Part shown: positions 1 to 8,698 of the stretch, piece after piece
How the letters are laid out: each line of letters opens with the position of its first letter
Position numbering within the stretch: position 1 is the stretch's first letter
DNA from: Nitrosopumilus sp.
GTDB taxonomy: Archaea; Thermoproteota; Nitrososphaeria; Nitrososphaerales; Nitrosopumilaceae
DNA: 64,000 nt
Direction of reading: 5' to 3'
Assembly: GCF_025699125.1 (NCBI RefSeq)
Contig: NZ_JAILWC010000002.1
Coordinates: forward strand, 1-64,000
Made by a program: the position numbers and the translations under genes
The notes under the pieces: generated by a model
The model's database searches: none
The model's input: the letters and a program-made list of their open reading frames with translations, nothing else
Told to the model about the DNA's origin: nothing

Positions 1-138
1 GGTTCTGGTGTTGGTTCTGGTGTTGGTTCTGGTGTTGGTTCTGGTGTTGGTTCTGGTGTTGGTTCTGGTGTTGGTTCTGGTGTTGGTTCTGGTGTTGGTT
101 CTGGTGTTGGTTCTGGTGTTGGTTCTGGTGTTGGTTCT
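1..138 (-). repeat. 12-bp tandem repeat encoding an EPTP tail in FtsY
   Basis: At least eleven perfect copies of the 12-bp unit ggttctggtgtt (plus-strand reading) fill the first 138 bases and continue past the window edge. On the coding strand each unit gives Glu-Pro-Thr-Pro. The unit is a multiple of three, so copy-number changes keep the ftsY frame. The near-perfect identity suggests recent expansion by slippage. Confidence 0.95.
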
Positions 139-1076
139 GATTCTTCGGTTTTCTTTATTTCAACATCATCTAATGAACCAAAGATAGTTTCCAAGAAAGT
201 TTTCTTGTTAAAAGATTTCAGATCAGGATACTCTTGACCAACTCCGACAAAGAGAATTGGAGTAGAAGTAATTTTCACAATGGATAATGCTGCACCGCCC
301 TTTGCATCTGCGTCACCTTTAGTCAAAATGGAAGCATCAAATTTTACATGCTCATAAAATTCTCGTGCTTGATTTACGGTATCATTACCAGCCAATGAGT
401 CACCGACAAAAATTTTCATATCTGGATTAACTACTTTGGTAATTTTTGCAATCTGCTCCATCAAGTTTTTACTTGTTTGCATTCTTCCTGCGGTATCTAT
501 CAAAACACAATCTGTTCTGTGAGAATTTGCATAGAGTACAGCATCCCTTGCAACTGCAGCAGGATCTGATTCATAATTCTGAGCAACAAGTTTCAGATTA
601 AGTCGGTTTGTATGTTCTCGTAATTGTTCAATTGCGCCTGCCCGAAAAGTATCAGCTGCTGCAACTACAACAGAGTATTTTGCCTGTTGTAATAGATGTG
701 CAACTTTCGCCAAAGAAGTAGTTTTACCAGTTCCGTTAATTCCAACAAATAAAATCAAAAAGGGTTTTCCTTGTTTCTTTTTTTCATTAATGTTTGCAAA
801 CAGATCGTATGTTCCAGCTGAATCAAATAACGCAGATATGCTTGAAATAAGACTATCTTTAACAAATTTTTCAATTTCTTTTTTATCAACTTTAGAACCA
901 ATCAATTTTTCTTTAAGATCAGATTTGATGGATTCAATTACTTCAGTTGCAACATCAGATTCTAAGAGAGATATTTCTAATTCAAAAAGAACATCTTCAA
1001 TGTCTTTTTCATTAAGTTCTTTTTCACCAAGACTTTTCGCTGCATTAGAAAACGCATTACGAAGTTTATCGAACAT
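1..1076 (-). CDS. ftsY: Signal recognition particle receptor FtsY (partial, C-terminus beyond window)
   Basis: SRP-receptor GTPase that docks ribosome-SRP complexes at the membrane for co-translational insertion. About 358 residues are visible, starting at ATG 1074-1076. An N-terminal helical region of about 100 residues is followed by the SRP GTPase NG domain: P-loop GINGTGKTT, DTFRAGA, DTAGR and TKGDADAKGG motifs are all present in order. After the G domain (ending near FLETIFG) the protein continues into an unusual tail of EPTP repeats that runs off the window start. It lies 3 nt downstream of the prefoldin alpha gene and is surely co-transcribed with it. Identity is certain; the length and end of the tail are unknown. 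Confidence 0.95.
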   Translation of the reverse strand, partial: MFDKLRNAFSNAAKSLGEKELNEKDIEDVLFELEISLLESDVATEVIESIKSDLKEKLIGSKVDKKEIEKFVKDSLISSISALFDSAGTYDLFANINEKKKQGKPFLILFVGINGTGKTTSLAKVAHLLQQAKYSVVVAAADTFRAGAIEQLREHTNRLNLKLVAQNYESDPAAVARDAVLYANSHRTDCVLIDTAGRMQTSKNLMEQIAKITKVVNPDMKIFVGDSLAGNDTVNQAREFYEHVKFDASILTKGDADAKGGAALSIVKITSTPILFVGVGQEYPDLKSFNKKTFLETIFGSLDDVEIKKTEESEPTPEPTPEPTPEPTPEPTPEPTPEPTPEPTPEPTPEPTPEPTPE

Positions 1077-1079
1077 GGT

Positions 1080-1505
1080 TTATCCCGGTTTTTGTTGTTG
1101 CATTGCCTGCATCATTTGATTCATTTGCGCCCTTCCTTGTTCTAATCGATTTGCTGCATCTTGTTTTTTTACAGCAGTGTCTTGCAAAGCAATCTCAATT
1201 TCTTTAATTCTTGCTTCAAGATAGTTTATTGCTGAAGGAAAATCTTTTTCAACTGCAACTCCTGCACCTATATTCAAAACAATTTTGCTATTTGATGAAA
1301 TTTTTGTTGGAATATATGTTCCCATTCCAATTGGAACCAAGGTTTCTGATTCAGGATTTTTACCAAGTGATTGAATGGATTCAATTGCAGCAGTTGCCTC
1401 TCTCAAAATACTAAAGAAAGTTGCTTCTCTTTGAGACAAATCTGAAAAATATGTTTCAAGCATTTGCATTTGCTGCATTAATTGCTCTGCCTGTTCTTCA
1501 CTCAT
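1080..1505 (-). CDS. pfdA: Prefoldin alpha subunit
   Basis: ATP-independent hexameric chaperone subunit that captures unfolded proteins and passes them to the thermosome. The 141-residue product has the family layout: an N-terminal coiled-coil helix (about residues 1-40), a central beta-hairpin region with the conserved VPIGMGTYIPTKI stretch, and a C-terminal coiled-coil rich in Gln and Met. Start ATG 1503-1505 has a TATA-like box about 29 nt upstream, which implies a leaderless message. ftsY follows after 3 nt. In many archaea pfdA and ftsY are neighbours, which supports both calls. Confidence 0.93.
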   Translation of the reverse strand: MSEEQAEQLMQQMQMLETYFSDLSQREATFFSILREATAAIESIQSLGKNPESETLVPIGMGTYIPTKISSNSKIVLNIGAGVAVEKDFPSAINYLEARIKEIEIALQDTAVKKQDAANRLEQGRAQMNQMMQAMQQQKPG

Positions 1506-1529
1506 TTACAACCAACCTTCCTCAGATGG

Positions 1530-1538
1530 TTATAAATT
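1530..1538 (-). promoter_or_regulatory. TATA box for pfdA-ftsY
   Basis: The minus-strand reading is gaatttataacc, with the box centred about 29 nt upstream of the pfdA ATG. This spacing places the transcription start at or next to the start codon, as in leaderless archaeal mRNAs. Inferred from position and sequence only. Confidence 0.5.
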
Positions 1539-1601
1539 CATTCATGGATAAGTAATTGAAAATCAAAATATGTAATGAATAAAAAAATAAAGATTAGAAC
1601 T

Positions 1602-2222
1602 TTATTTTACTTTAGAGAATCTATCTTCTACCTCATCCCAATTAACTACATTCCACCATGCGGCGATATAGTCTGGTCTTTTGTTTTGGTAGTTGAGATA
1701 GTATGCATGTTCCCAAACATCACAGCCCAACAATGGTACTAATCCCTCAGTTCTTGGACTAGTTTGGTTTGGCATTGATTTGTATTCAACCTTTCCGGAA
1801 GAAGGATTGTAAACCAACCATCCCCAACCGCTACCTTGTATTACTGCTGTAGTGGATGAAAATTTCTCTTTAAAGTCAGAGAAGCTTCCAAAAGAATCTT
1901 TAATTGCATCAGCAACAGATCCTCCAGGTTCTCCGCCTCCGTTTGCTTTCATGTTGTTCCAAAATAGCCTGTGGTTATCATATCCACCACCGTTGAAATT
2001 AACTGCACTTCTTTGAGCTTCCGGTACTGAATTAATATCAGACAGAATGTCTATGATATCTTTCGATTGGATATCAGCAGGACATGCTTCAAGAGCTGCA
2101 TTTAGTTTGTCAGTGTATGCTTGATGATGTTTTGTATGATGAATCTCCATTGTTCTTGCGTCAATGTGAGGTTCCAATGCATCATAAGCATATGGCATTT
2201 CAGGAAGAGTGTATTTTCCCAT
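1602..2222 (-). CDS. sod: Fe/Mn superoxide dismutase
   Basis: Cytoplasmic enzyme that dismutates superoxide to oxygen and peroxide. The product, 206 residues from ATG 2220-2222, begins MGKYTLPEMPYAYDALEPHID as usual for the family. It carries the metal-ligand histidines in the N-terminal helices (HHTKHHQAY) and the C-terminal signature DVWEHAYYLNYQNKRPDYI. A TTG 8 codons upstream is possible but adds nothing conserved. The QGSGWGWLVY segment is typical of Fe/Mn enzymes; metal choice cannot be read from sequence alone. It is divergently transcribed from the subtilase gene across about 78 bp. Confidence 0.96.
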   Translation of the reverse strand: MGKYTLPEMPYAYDALEPHIDARTMEIHHTKHHQAYTDKLNAALEACPADIQSKDIIDILSDINSVPEAQRSAVNFNGGGYDNHRLFWNNMKANGGGEPGGSVADAIKDSFGSFSDFKEKFSSTTAVIQGSGWGWLVYNPSSGKVEYKSMPNQTSPRTEGLVPLLGCDVWEHAYYLNYQNKRPDYIAAWWNVVNWDEVEDRFSKVK

Positions 2223-2300
2223 GAATACCCAAGAGGATTTATTCAATTTATTGCTTTAGTAAGCAATTCATTTTTACTTGCAAAAATCGTTAAAAAACTT

Positions 2301-4322
2301 GTGAAATTCCTAGTTTTTTCATTAATTGTAGTTATTGCAAGTGGATTTGTTTTGTTTCAAACAGTTCAAACAGAAAATGAATTTCGAGCATATTTGGATA
2401 AAAGTGTGCCATATATTGGAACTGACATTCCCAGAATGGAAGGTATTGACGGAACCGGAATTAAAATAGCAGTGATTGACACTGGTGTTGATTTTAATCA
2501 TCCAGATTTGTTTGGATGGGGACCAAACGGTAAAGTCATAGGAGGATATAATTTCATTGATGAAAACCAGCCGCCTCTAGATACAAATGGTCATGGTACT
2601 CAAGTAGCAGGAGTAATTGCAGCTGATGGACAAGTGGTCGGAGTTGCACCCAAAGCAAAAATTCTTGCTTACAAAGTTTCAGAAAATGGAGAAGGGGTAT
2701 CATCAGATTTGATTATCAGAGCAATCGAAAAAGCAGTTGAGGATGATGCAGATATTATCAATATTAGTTTAGGTGTTAATAGAACAAATGCAAAGATTGA
2801 GCGTGCAGTTAATCTTGCATTAGAAAAAGAAATTTTTGTAGTAACTGCAGCTGGAAATGATGGTCCTGAATTGCATACAATTGGAAGTCCGGGTAGAAAT
2901 CACGGTTCTGTAACTGTAGGTGCAACATATAACAACCTCACGTCAAGCTTGGTTGCAACATTAGAAGTGGATGGAAAACCATTCACAGTAATTCCAATGA
3001 TTGGTTCTACAAAATTAGACGTACCAATAACAGGGAAAATAATTTCAGCAGGATATGGAAAAATGGAGGACTTTGAAGAACTCAATGTAAAAGATGCAAT
3101 TGTAATAGTGGAGAGAGGAAGCGATGTTGAAGGGGAACTGTTGTTTTTTTCAATCAAAGAAAGTAATGCGGCTTATGCAGGAGCTAAAGCTATGATAGTC
3201 TATAACAATGTGCCAGGAATTTTTTTGGGCGAACTGATTCATGAATTTATAGAACCAGATTATGCACCACAGATTCCAGTCGTATCAATTGACAGAGAAG
3301 AAGGACTAAAAATAATAGAATCAATCAAAGAAGAAAAGACTGCATCTTTGCATCTGTTTTACAATCCAGACTTTGTAGCACATTTTAGCTCAAGAGGTCC
3401 GGTATCACCATTTTACATAAAACCCGAACTTGTAGCACCTGGCGCATACATCAACACCACACAAAACAATGCAGGATATAATTTCACAAGCGGAACAAGT
3501 TATGCTGCACCTCATGTAAGCGGAGCTGCTGCTTTATTGCTTCAGAAAAATCCACAACTTCACCACCATGAGATAAAATCATTACTTTTAACTACAGTTG
3601 AGCCTGTTTCAGATGCCTACGGTCAGGAATTCTCCCTAAATGACGCAGGTGCAGGAAGATTGGATATAAGAAAAGCGTTTGGGGCCAAATTAATTATCAT
3701 GCCACCAAATTTTGTATCAACAGCATCAACAGACAATCGAGTGGTTGAAAGACAACTAGAATTAAAATTGATTGAAGGAACATTGGATACTTTGGACGTA
3801 AAATTTGAAGGGCCTGAATTCATTAAATTTGCGCATATTCTTGAAGGGAATATTTTAAAAATCAAAATGAATGTGACTGAAGAAAATTTTGGAGAACATG
3901 AAGGAAAAATCATAATCAATCATGACGGAACTAGATACACCATTCCATTTTTGATACACTATACACAAGGTTCAATTTCTGTGAGTCAGCAAAATCAAAA
4001 AATCTCATTCGATATTTTTTATCCAGGTGAATGGAGTTTTGCAAAAATTTCAGTTATAAACAGCAAAGACGGTAGAGTTGACACTACAACTATGTTACCA
4101 AATAAAAAAACAACAATGGAAGTATATGAGAATGCAGAGTATTGGATTGAGGCAAAAATAAGAACCAATGAAAACACAACAAGTGCATATAATACAATTG
4201 AGATAACTACACTACCAGAAAACGTTCAAAGATTAGACATAGACATTCCAACAAAACAAATTGGAATAATTGCAGTAATAGTAGCTGCCGTTGGAATTTT
4301 TGGAATTATTAAAAGAAGATAA
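2301..4322 (+). CDS. Membrane-anchored S8 subtilisin-like serine protease with PA domain
   Basis: About 673 residues from GTG 2301, chosen because it gives a short basic start followed by a hydrophobic anchor; the longest open frame would run into the divergent sod gene. Catalytic triad: Asp in VIDTGVD (about residue 60), His in NGHGT (about 98), Ser in GTSYAAPH (about 400). Between His and Ser a roughly 130-residue insert (about 230-355) resembles a protease-associated (PA) domain. A beta-rich region follows, then a C-terminal transmembrane helix with a KRR tail. The protein is therefore probably anchored at the cell surface at one or both ends. No propeptide cleavage site can be assigned. 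Confidence 0.88.
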   Translation: MKFLVFSLIVVIASGFVLFQTVQTENEFRAYLDKSVPYIGTDIPRMEGIDGTGIKIAVIDTGVDFNHPDLFGWGPNGKVIGGYNFIDENQPPLDTNGHGTQVAGVIAADGQVVGVAPKAKILAYKVSENGEGVSSDLIIRAIEKAVEDDADIINISLGVNRTNAKIERAVNLALEKEIFVVTAAGNDGPELHTIGSPGRNHGSVTVGATYNNLTSSLVATLEVDGKPFTVIPMIGSTKLDVPITGKIISAGYGKMEDFEELNVKDAIVIVERGSDVEGELLFFSIKESNAAYAGAKAMIVYNNVPGIFLGELIHEFIEPDYAPQIPVVSIDREEGLKIIESIKEEKTASLHLFYNPDFVAHFSSRGPVSPFYIKPELVAPGAYINTTQNNAGYNFTSGTSYAAPHVSGAAALLLQKNPQLHHHEIKSLLLTTVEPVSDAYGQEFSLNDAGAGRLDIRKAFGAKLIIMPPNFVSTASTDNRVVERQLELKLIEGTLDTLDVKFEGPEFIKFAHILEGNILKIKMNVTEENFGEHEGKIIINHDGTRYTIPFLIHYTQGSISVSQQNQKISFDIFYPGEWSFAKISVINSKDGRVDTTTMLPNKKTTMEVYENAEYWIEAKIRTNENTTSAYNTIEITTLPENVQRLDIDIPTKQIGIIAVIVAAVGIFGIIKRR

Positions 4323-4323
4323 T

Positions 4324-5823
4324 CTATTGAGTAGCTTTTGGTCCTGCAGCAATTATTTCAGGGGAGACATTTTCAAATCGCTTAAAATTCTCAATGAACA
4401 TCTCTGCTAATTTTTTGGCAGATGATTCATACAAGTCTTTGTCATCCCATGTGTTTTTAGAATCCAATATTTCTGGAGGAACGCCATCTACTTCAGTTGG
4501 AATATCCAAATTAAACAAATCATCATGACGATACTCTACAGTATCCAATGCCCCTGAGAGTGCAGCAGTGACCATAGCACGACTGTACTTGATCTTTATT
4601 CTTTTTCCAATTCCATATGGACCACCAGACCAACCGGTGTTTACAAGATAGACTACAGTGTTGTGTTTGTCAATTTTTTCTCCAAGTAATTTAGCGTAAA
4701 CTGAAGCAGGTCTAGGCATGAATGGGGCGCCAAAACACTCTGAAAACACAGATTTTGGTTCTTTGATACCGCGTTCGGTTCCTGCCAATTTACTTGTATA
4801 ACCAGATATAAAATGAAACATTGCTCCTTCTCTTGTCAATCGAGAAACTGGTGGTAAAACACCCAATGCATCAGCAGTCAAAAATACAATGACTTTAGGA
4901 TTTCCACCAACACTTGGAATTACTGCACCTGGAATGAAATCTAACGGATACGCAACTCGAGTGTTTTCAGTTAACGTGTTATCATCATAATCAGGAACAT
5001 TATCTTTAAGCACAACATTTTCTAAAACTGCACCAGGTTTGATTGCATTCCAAATTTCCGGTTCTGCTTCTTTACTAAGATTGATACATTTTGCATAGCA
5101 TCCACCTTCAAAGTTGAATGTTCCATTATCAGACCATCCATGTTCATCATCACCGATTAGGTTTCGATTTGGATCTGCAGAAAGAGTAGTTTTTCCGGTA
5201 CCAGATAATCCAAAGAACAGTGCAGTATCTCCCTTTTTGCCAATGTTTGCAGAGCAGTGCATTGGAAATATTCCTCGTTCTGGTAGAAGAAAATTCATTA
5301 CGCCAAACATAGACTTTTTCATTTCACCTGCATATTCTGTTCCTCCAATCAATACAATTTTTCTTGTCAAATCAATTAGGATAAAGACATCAGTTCTAGT
5401 TCCATCAACTTCTGGAACTGCAACAAAGTCGTTAATACATAAAATAGTAAATTCGGGCTCATGGTTTTCCAACTCTTCTTTTGTTGGCCTAATGAACAAG
5501 TTTCTTGAAAACATACTTTGCCAAACATGATCATTTATCACTCTAATTGGCAAACGATTATCAGGATCAGATCCTACAAAACCATCAAAAACATAAAGCT
5601 CCTTGTTATCAACAAACTTTTTCATTTTTTCTAAAAGTTTTTCAAATTTCTCAGATGGGAATTGGTGGTTGATTTTTCCCCAATCAATGGTATCTCGGGT
5701 TTTATCATCAAAGACGATAAATCTGTCATCAGGGGATCTTCCAGTATATTTTCCAGTATTTACTGAGAGAGAACCTGTTGAATTTACTACACCCTCCTTT
5801 CTTTCAACTGCAATGCGCACCAT
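4324..5823 (-). CDS. pckA: Phosphoenolpyruvate carboxykinase (ATP), 5' end disrupted
   Basis: Converts oxaloacetate and ATP to PEP, CO2 and ADP for gluconeogenesis. The uninterrupted frame from ATG 5823 gives 499 residues with TGKYTGRSPDDRF, the P-loop GLSGTGKTTLSADP, the metal-binding IGDDEHGW and the C-terminal TGWSGGPYGIGKR motif. Family members are about 520-550 residues and have some 50 residues before TGxxTGRSP; here only about 22 precede it. The same frame stays open upstream and reads family-like sequence (NPSKVHRNLSVEEM) but has no ATG, GTG or TTG before a TGA. An ATG at 5973-5975 in another frame would join it if one A were added to a run of four (TTTT at 5933-5936 on the plus strand). 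See findings. Confidence 0.93.
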   Translation of the reverse strand: MVRIAVERKEGVVNSTGSLSVNTGKYTGRSPDDRFIVFDDKTRDTIDWGKINHQFPSEKFEKLLEKMKKFVDNKELYVFDGFVGSDPDNRLPIRVINDHVWQSMFSRNLFIRPTKEELENHEPEFTILCINDFVAVPEVDGTRTDVFILIDLTRKIVLIGGTEYAGEMKKSMFGVMNFLLPERGIFPMHCSANIGKKGDTALFFGLSGTGKTTLSADPNRNLIGDDEHGWSDNGTFNFEGGCYAKCINLSKEAEPEIWNAIKPGAVLENVVLKDNVPDYDDNTLTENTRVAYPLDFIPGAVIPSVGGNPKVIVFLTADALGVLPPVSRLTREGAMFHFISGYTSKLAGTERGIKEPKSVFSECFGAPFMPRPASVYAKLLGEKIDKHNTVVYLVNTGWSGGPYGIGKRIKIKYSRAMVTAALSGALDTVEYRHDDLFNLDIPTEVDGVPPEILDSKNTWDDKDLYESSAKKLAEMFIENFKRFENVSPEIIAAGPKATQ

Positions 5824-6045
5824 TTCTTCAACACTGAGGTTTCTGTGGACTTTGGATGGGTTTATTCCAAATTTAGATAGTTGTGAGGAAAATTTGTCAG
5901 TTACAGCAGTACCTACTACTTGAGTCAGAGGATTTTGCCTCCAAAAGTGATTTTGTCAATCCCAGGCTGGTTCATGAGATATCGATCCGCCCAAAGTTTC
6001 CTTATTATCTTTTTCTTATGAGAAATGTATTTTGTATCTAGGAAC

Positions 6046-6054
6046 GTATTTATT
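6046..6054 (+). promoter_or_regulatory. TATA box for rpl32e-rpl19e
   Basis: The sequence gtatttatt is centred about 27 nt upstream of the rpl32e ATG at 6077. This distance fits a leaderless transcript and favours ATG 6077 over the longer start at 6032. Confidence 0.5.
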
Positions 6055-6076
6055 CCAAAATTCAAAAGTCAAATTG

Positions 6077-6481
6077 ATGCCTATCAACAAGGACAAGATT
6101 GCAAAGAGACAGGAAGTAAAAGAACACAATCCTGACTTTGTAAGACCAGAAAGCTGGCGTTATGTTAGATTACAGACCAATTGGAGAAAACCAAAAGGCA
6201 TAGATCATCATCAAAGAAAACAAAAGAGCAGAGGCCGTCCGGGACTTGTCAAAGTAGGGTATGGAGGACCAAAAGAAGCAAGAGGATTACACCCATCAGG
6301 ATATACAGATAATTTAGTTTTCAATTTATCGGATTTAGAAAAACTTGATCCAAAAAAAGATGGAGTGAGATTTGGACACAGTGTTGGTACTAGAAAAAGA
6401 AAAGAGATTATTGTAAAAGCAATTGAAAATAAATTCAAAATTTTTAATGCGAGAGTGAGTGCAAGTGGTAGTAAATCTTAA
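6077..6481 (+). CDS. rpl32e: 50S ribosomal protein L32e
   Basis: Large-subunit ribosomal protein found in archaea and eukaryotes. The 134-residue basic product starts MPINKDKIAKRQ and contains the family core SWRYVRLQTNWRKPKGIDHHQR and GYGGPKEARGLHPSGY. The start was set at ATG 6077 from the upstream TATA box and from family length. The gene overlaps the start of rpl19e by about 17 nt, so the two are translationally coupled. Confidence 0.95.
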   Translation: MPINKDKIAKRQEVKEHNPDFVRPESWRYVRLQTNWRKPKGIDHHQRKQKSRGRPGLVKVGYGGPKEARGLHPSGYTDNLVFNLSDLEKLDPKKDGVRFGHSVGTRKRKEIIVKAIENKFKIFNARVSASGSKS

Positions 6482-6920
6482 CGCAAAGAAAAGACTCGCA
6501 TCCAGAGTCACAGGTGTGGGAATTCACAGAATTAAGTTTGATACTGATCATCTGGATGATATTGCAGATGCAATTACAAGAGAAAACATTAGAAGTCTCA
6601 TCACTGCAAATACAATCAAAATCAAACCATTTGTAGGTACATCAAGAGGCAGAGCACAACACAAGAAAGATCAGAAAAACAAGAGAGGTATAACTCAAGG
6701 TTCAAAGCAAGGTAGAAAAGGCGCAAGAGTTGGAAAAAAAGAAGTTTATGTTGCCAAGGTTCGCTCATTGAGAAGATTACTAAAGATTGCAAAAGACAGA
6801 AAAGACTTGACCAATCCAGAATTCTGGGCATTATACAAGAAAGTGGGAGGCAATACTGTTAGAAACAAAGCACATCTCAGACTCCTAATGGATGAAATCA
6901 AAGAAAAGAGAAAAGATTAG
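6465..6920 (+). CDS. rpl19e: 50S ribosomal protein L19e
   Basis: Large-subunit ribosomal protein of the archaeal/eukaryotic type, about 151 residues. The N-terminus VVNLNAKKRLASRVTGVG and the basic linker GRKGARVGKKE are typical. The start is a GTG; 6465 gives the usual N-terminus, with GTG 6459 two codons upstream as an alternative. Both lie inside the end of rpl32e. The 3' end overlaps the alkyltransferase gene on the opposite strand by 4 nt. Confidence 0.95.
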   Translation: MVVNLNAKKRLASRVTGVGIHRIKFDTDHLDDIADAITRENIRSLITANTIKIKPFVGTSRGRAQHKKDQKNKRGITQGSKQGRKGARVGKKEVYVAKVRSLRRLLKIAKDRKDLTNPEFWALYKKVGGNTVRNKAHLRLLMDEIKEKRKD

Positions 6921-7216
6921 AACCTGTAAACCGTATTTTCTAAATTCAAAATTTTACCATTCTTAATTTCAATACCTTCATCGCTGAGCATTTTTGTTTT
7001 AATATGCTCCCCATATGCATAGCCACCAATTTTTCCAGTAGACATGACTACTCTATGACATGGAATAATTACAGGGTATGGATTTTTGTTCATGATTTTT
7101 CCAACTACGCGTTGTCCGTTTTTTAGTCCAACTGCCTTTGCTAATTCACCATAAGTTGTGATTTGACCTTTTGGCACTTCAAGTAATTTTTTGTAAATCT
7201 TTTGTTCAAGATTCAA
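6917..7216 (-). CDS. ogt: Methylated-DNA--protein-cysteine methyltransferase
   Basis: Suicide repair protein that moves alkyl groups from O6-alkylguanine to its own cysteine. The 99-residue product is only the C-terminal catalytic domain: helix-turn-helix VPKGQITTYGELAKAVG, Arg finger in NGQRVVGKIM, and the active-site IPCHRVV with its Cys intact, so it should be active rather than an alkyltransferase-like protein. The usual N-terminal ribonuclease-like domain is missing, as in some small archaeal forms. The TTG start overlaps the dtdA stop (TTGA), which implies coupled translation. Confidence 0.9.
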   Translation of the reverse strand: MNLEQKIYKKLLEVPKGQITTYGELAKAVGLKNGQRVVGKIMNKNPYPVIIPCHRVVMSTGKIGGYAYGEHIKTKMLSDEGIEIKNGKILNLENTVYRF

Positions 7217-7989
7217 AGCTTGATTACCTCAAGATTTGTAGTTTTAAGAAGGTCAAGAATTTTTTGTTTATCAGAACCTAGACCTCTCCAATCTAAAAGT
7301 GCGGCAGTTGCCATCTTGTTTTGTGAAATAATGTGGGAAAATAATTCCGTATCAAGATTTTCCAAGGCATGTTTTGGAATTACTGTACCTAATGCATATT
7401 TTCCATCAAGTAATTCATCAGTAAACTTTGAAGGATAATGAGTTCCGCCAAAACAAACTGCAACTGGGTTTTCTGGGATTGGCTCAGACATTACTTGATG
7501 AACTAAGGAAGCTACTGAATTGCATAAAGATTCATCAGTCCATTGTTTTTCAGTGGTTCCTATCTCAATGAATATGGAAGGTTTCGTTAATGCAGAAGGA
7601 CCGTGATGCGTTGCCTCTATGGTGATTTGAAATTCTGGGAATTTGGATTGGTTTTTCTTTAATGTTTGCAGATATTTCTTTTGAAGATTAGGATGTGGAA
7701 TTGCAATTTCTCTATCATTGCCCCCAAACTTTGCTTCAGAAAAATTTCCGGTACTATGGCATGTCAAAGCCAATTGTCCAGACTCTGCAGCATGTTTTGA
7801 TAAAAATACAAATCCATCATAATCATATTTTTCTTCTAACCAATCTGCAGATATTGCAGGGGTTGGAATAATCACCAAGTCATAATATTTTCCGCGGAAA
7901 ATATCACCATCTTTGGTCATTTTCTTTGAAAGAAATTTGGCCATGTTGTGACCTGCTGGGTCATCTCGATACGCAACTAACAGTTCCAT
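7213..7989 (-). CDS. dtdA: D-aminoacyl-tRNA deacylase, archaeal DtdA type
   Basis: Metal-dependent proofreading enzyme that removes D-amino acids mischarged onto tRNA. The product is 258 residues from ATG 7987-7989; the longer open frame upstream encodes no conserved sequence and would overlap secE on the other strand. Family features: MELLVAYRDDPAGHNMAKFL at the start, LTCHSTGNF, IEATHHGPS, IEIGTTEKQW and CFGGTHYPSKFT. Cotranscribed with ogt. The family call is based on these motifs. Confidence 0.88.
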   Translation of the reverse strand: MELLVAYRDDPAGHNMAKFLSKKMTKDGDIFRGKYYDLVIIPTPAISADWLEEKYDYDGFVFLSKHAAESGQLALTCHSTGNFSEAKFGGNDREIAIPHPNLQKKYLQTLKKNQSKFPEFQITIEATHHGPSALTKPSIFIEIGTTEKQWTDESLCNSVASLVHQVMSEPIPENPVAVCFGGTHYPSKFTDELLDGKYALGTVIPKHALENLDTELFSHIISQNKMATAALLDWRGLGSDKQKILDLLKTTNLEVIKL

Positions 7990-8028
7990 GAGATAAGAGA
8001 TATAAGGACACCTTATTAATTTCCAGCA

Positions 8029-8202
8029 ATGAACCCTAGGCAGACTTTGAAAAACATGGCAAATACCATGAAAATGGCTAAAAAACCAGACAAAGATGAG
8101 TATCAACAGCATCTCAGATTAGTTTTGATGGGAATTGCAGGTGTCGGAGCTATTGGATTTACTATTCAGTTTGTCTTTTCGGTAATTACATTTGGAAGGT
8201 AG
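8029..8202 (+). CDS. secE: Protein translocase subunit SecE (Sec61 gamma)
   Basis: Small subunit that clamps the SecY channel. The 57-residue product (ATG 8029, TAG 8200-8202) has a charged amphipathic N-terminal half containing KPDKDEYQQHLR, followed by one transmembrane helix, LVLMGIAGVGAIGFTIQFVF. This is the standard archaeal SecE layout and length. It lies 2 nt upstream of spt5/nusG, the conserved archaeal order, which supports the call. The gene is easily missed because of its size. Confidence 0.88.
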   Translation: MNPRQTLKNMANTMKMAKKPDKDEYQQHLRLVLMGIAGVGAIGFTIQFVFSVITFGR

Positions 8203-8204
8203 AA

Positions 8205-8663
8205 TTGTCTGAAGAAATAAAATCACATTTGTTTGCAATCAGAACCACTGGTGGACAAGAAAAAGTGGTAATGCGATTATTAGAAGCAAAAGCTAACGCT
8301 AATCAAATTAATATTCAATCAGTACTGCTAGTTGACAATCTAAAGGGATATGTTGTAATTGAGGCAATCAATCCCAGTGATGCATACATGGCAGTTGAAG
8401 GAGTCAGACACATTCGTGGTCAATTAAGAGGAGAATTAGAGTTCAAAGATATCGAAGGATATCTAATAAAGAAATCAACAGTTTCACAATTAGCAGTAGA
8501 CAACATAGTAGAGATTACAGGTGGCCCATTCAAGGGAATGAAAGCGACAATCACAAGAATTGATGTTGACAAAGAAGAGGCAACCGTAGTTTTACTTGAT
8601 GCATCATATCAATTACCAGTAACAGTAGACGCAAACTACCTAAAGATCTCAAGTGAGGCTTAG
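8205..8663 (+). CDS. spt5: Transcription elongation factor Spt5 (NusG)
   Basis: Universal elongation factor that binds the RNA polymerase clamp and raises processivity. The 152-residue product starts at TTG 8205, directly after secE. It has an NGN domain (about 1-85; HLFAIRTTGGQEKVVMRLL, then GYVVIEA) and a C-terminal KOW domain (about 95-150) with DNIVEITGGPFKGMKATI. Length is normal for archaea. Part of a secE-spt5-rpl11 transcription unit. Confidence 0.94.
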   Translation: MSEEIKSHLFAIRTTGGQEKVVMRLLEAKANANQINIQSVLLVDNLKGYVVIEAINPSDAYMAVEGVRHIRGQLRGELEFKDIEGYLIKKSTVSQLAVDNIVEITGGPFKGMKATITRIDVDKEEATVVLLDASYQLPVTVDANYLKISSEA

Positions 8664-8698
8664 GAAGGATTAAATTTTCAATTTGAGTTGACAAGATA

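Noticed and set aside
1..138. CRISPR-like array from the 12-bp repeats
   Set aside because: There are no spacers; the repeat is a pure in-frame coding tandem array.
2121..2300. Longer N-terminus for the subtilase
   Set aside because: It would overlap the sod coding region by about 100 nt and adds no signal peptide; GTG 2301 gives a normal membrane anchor.
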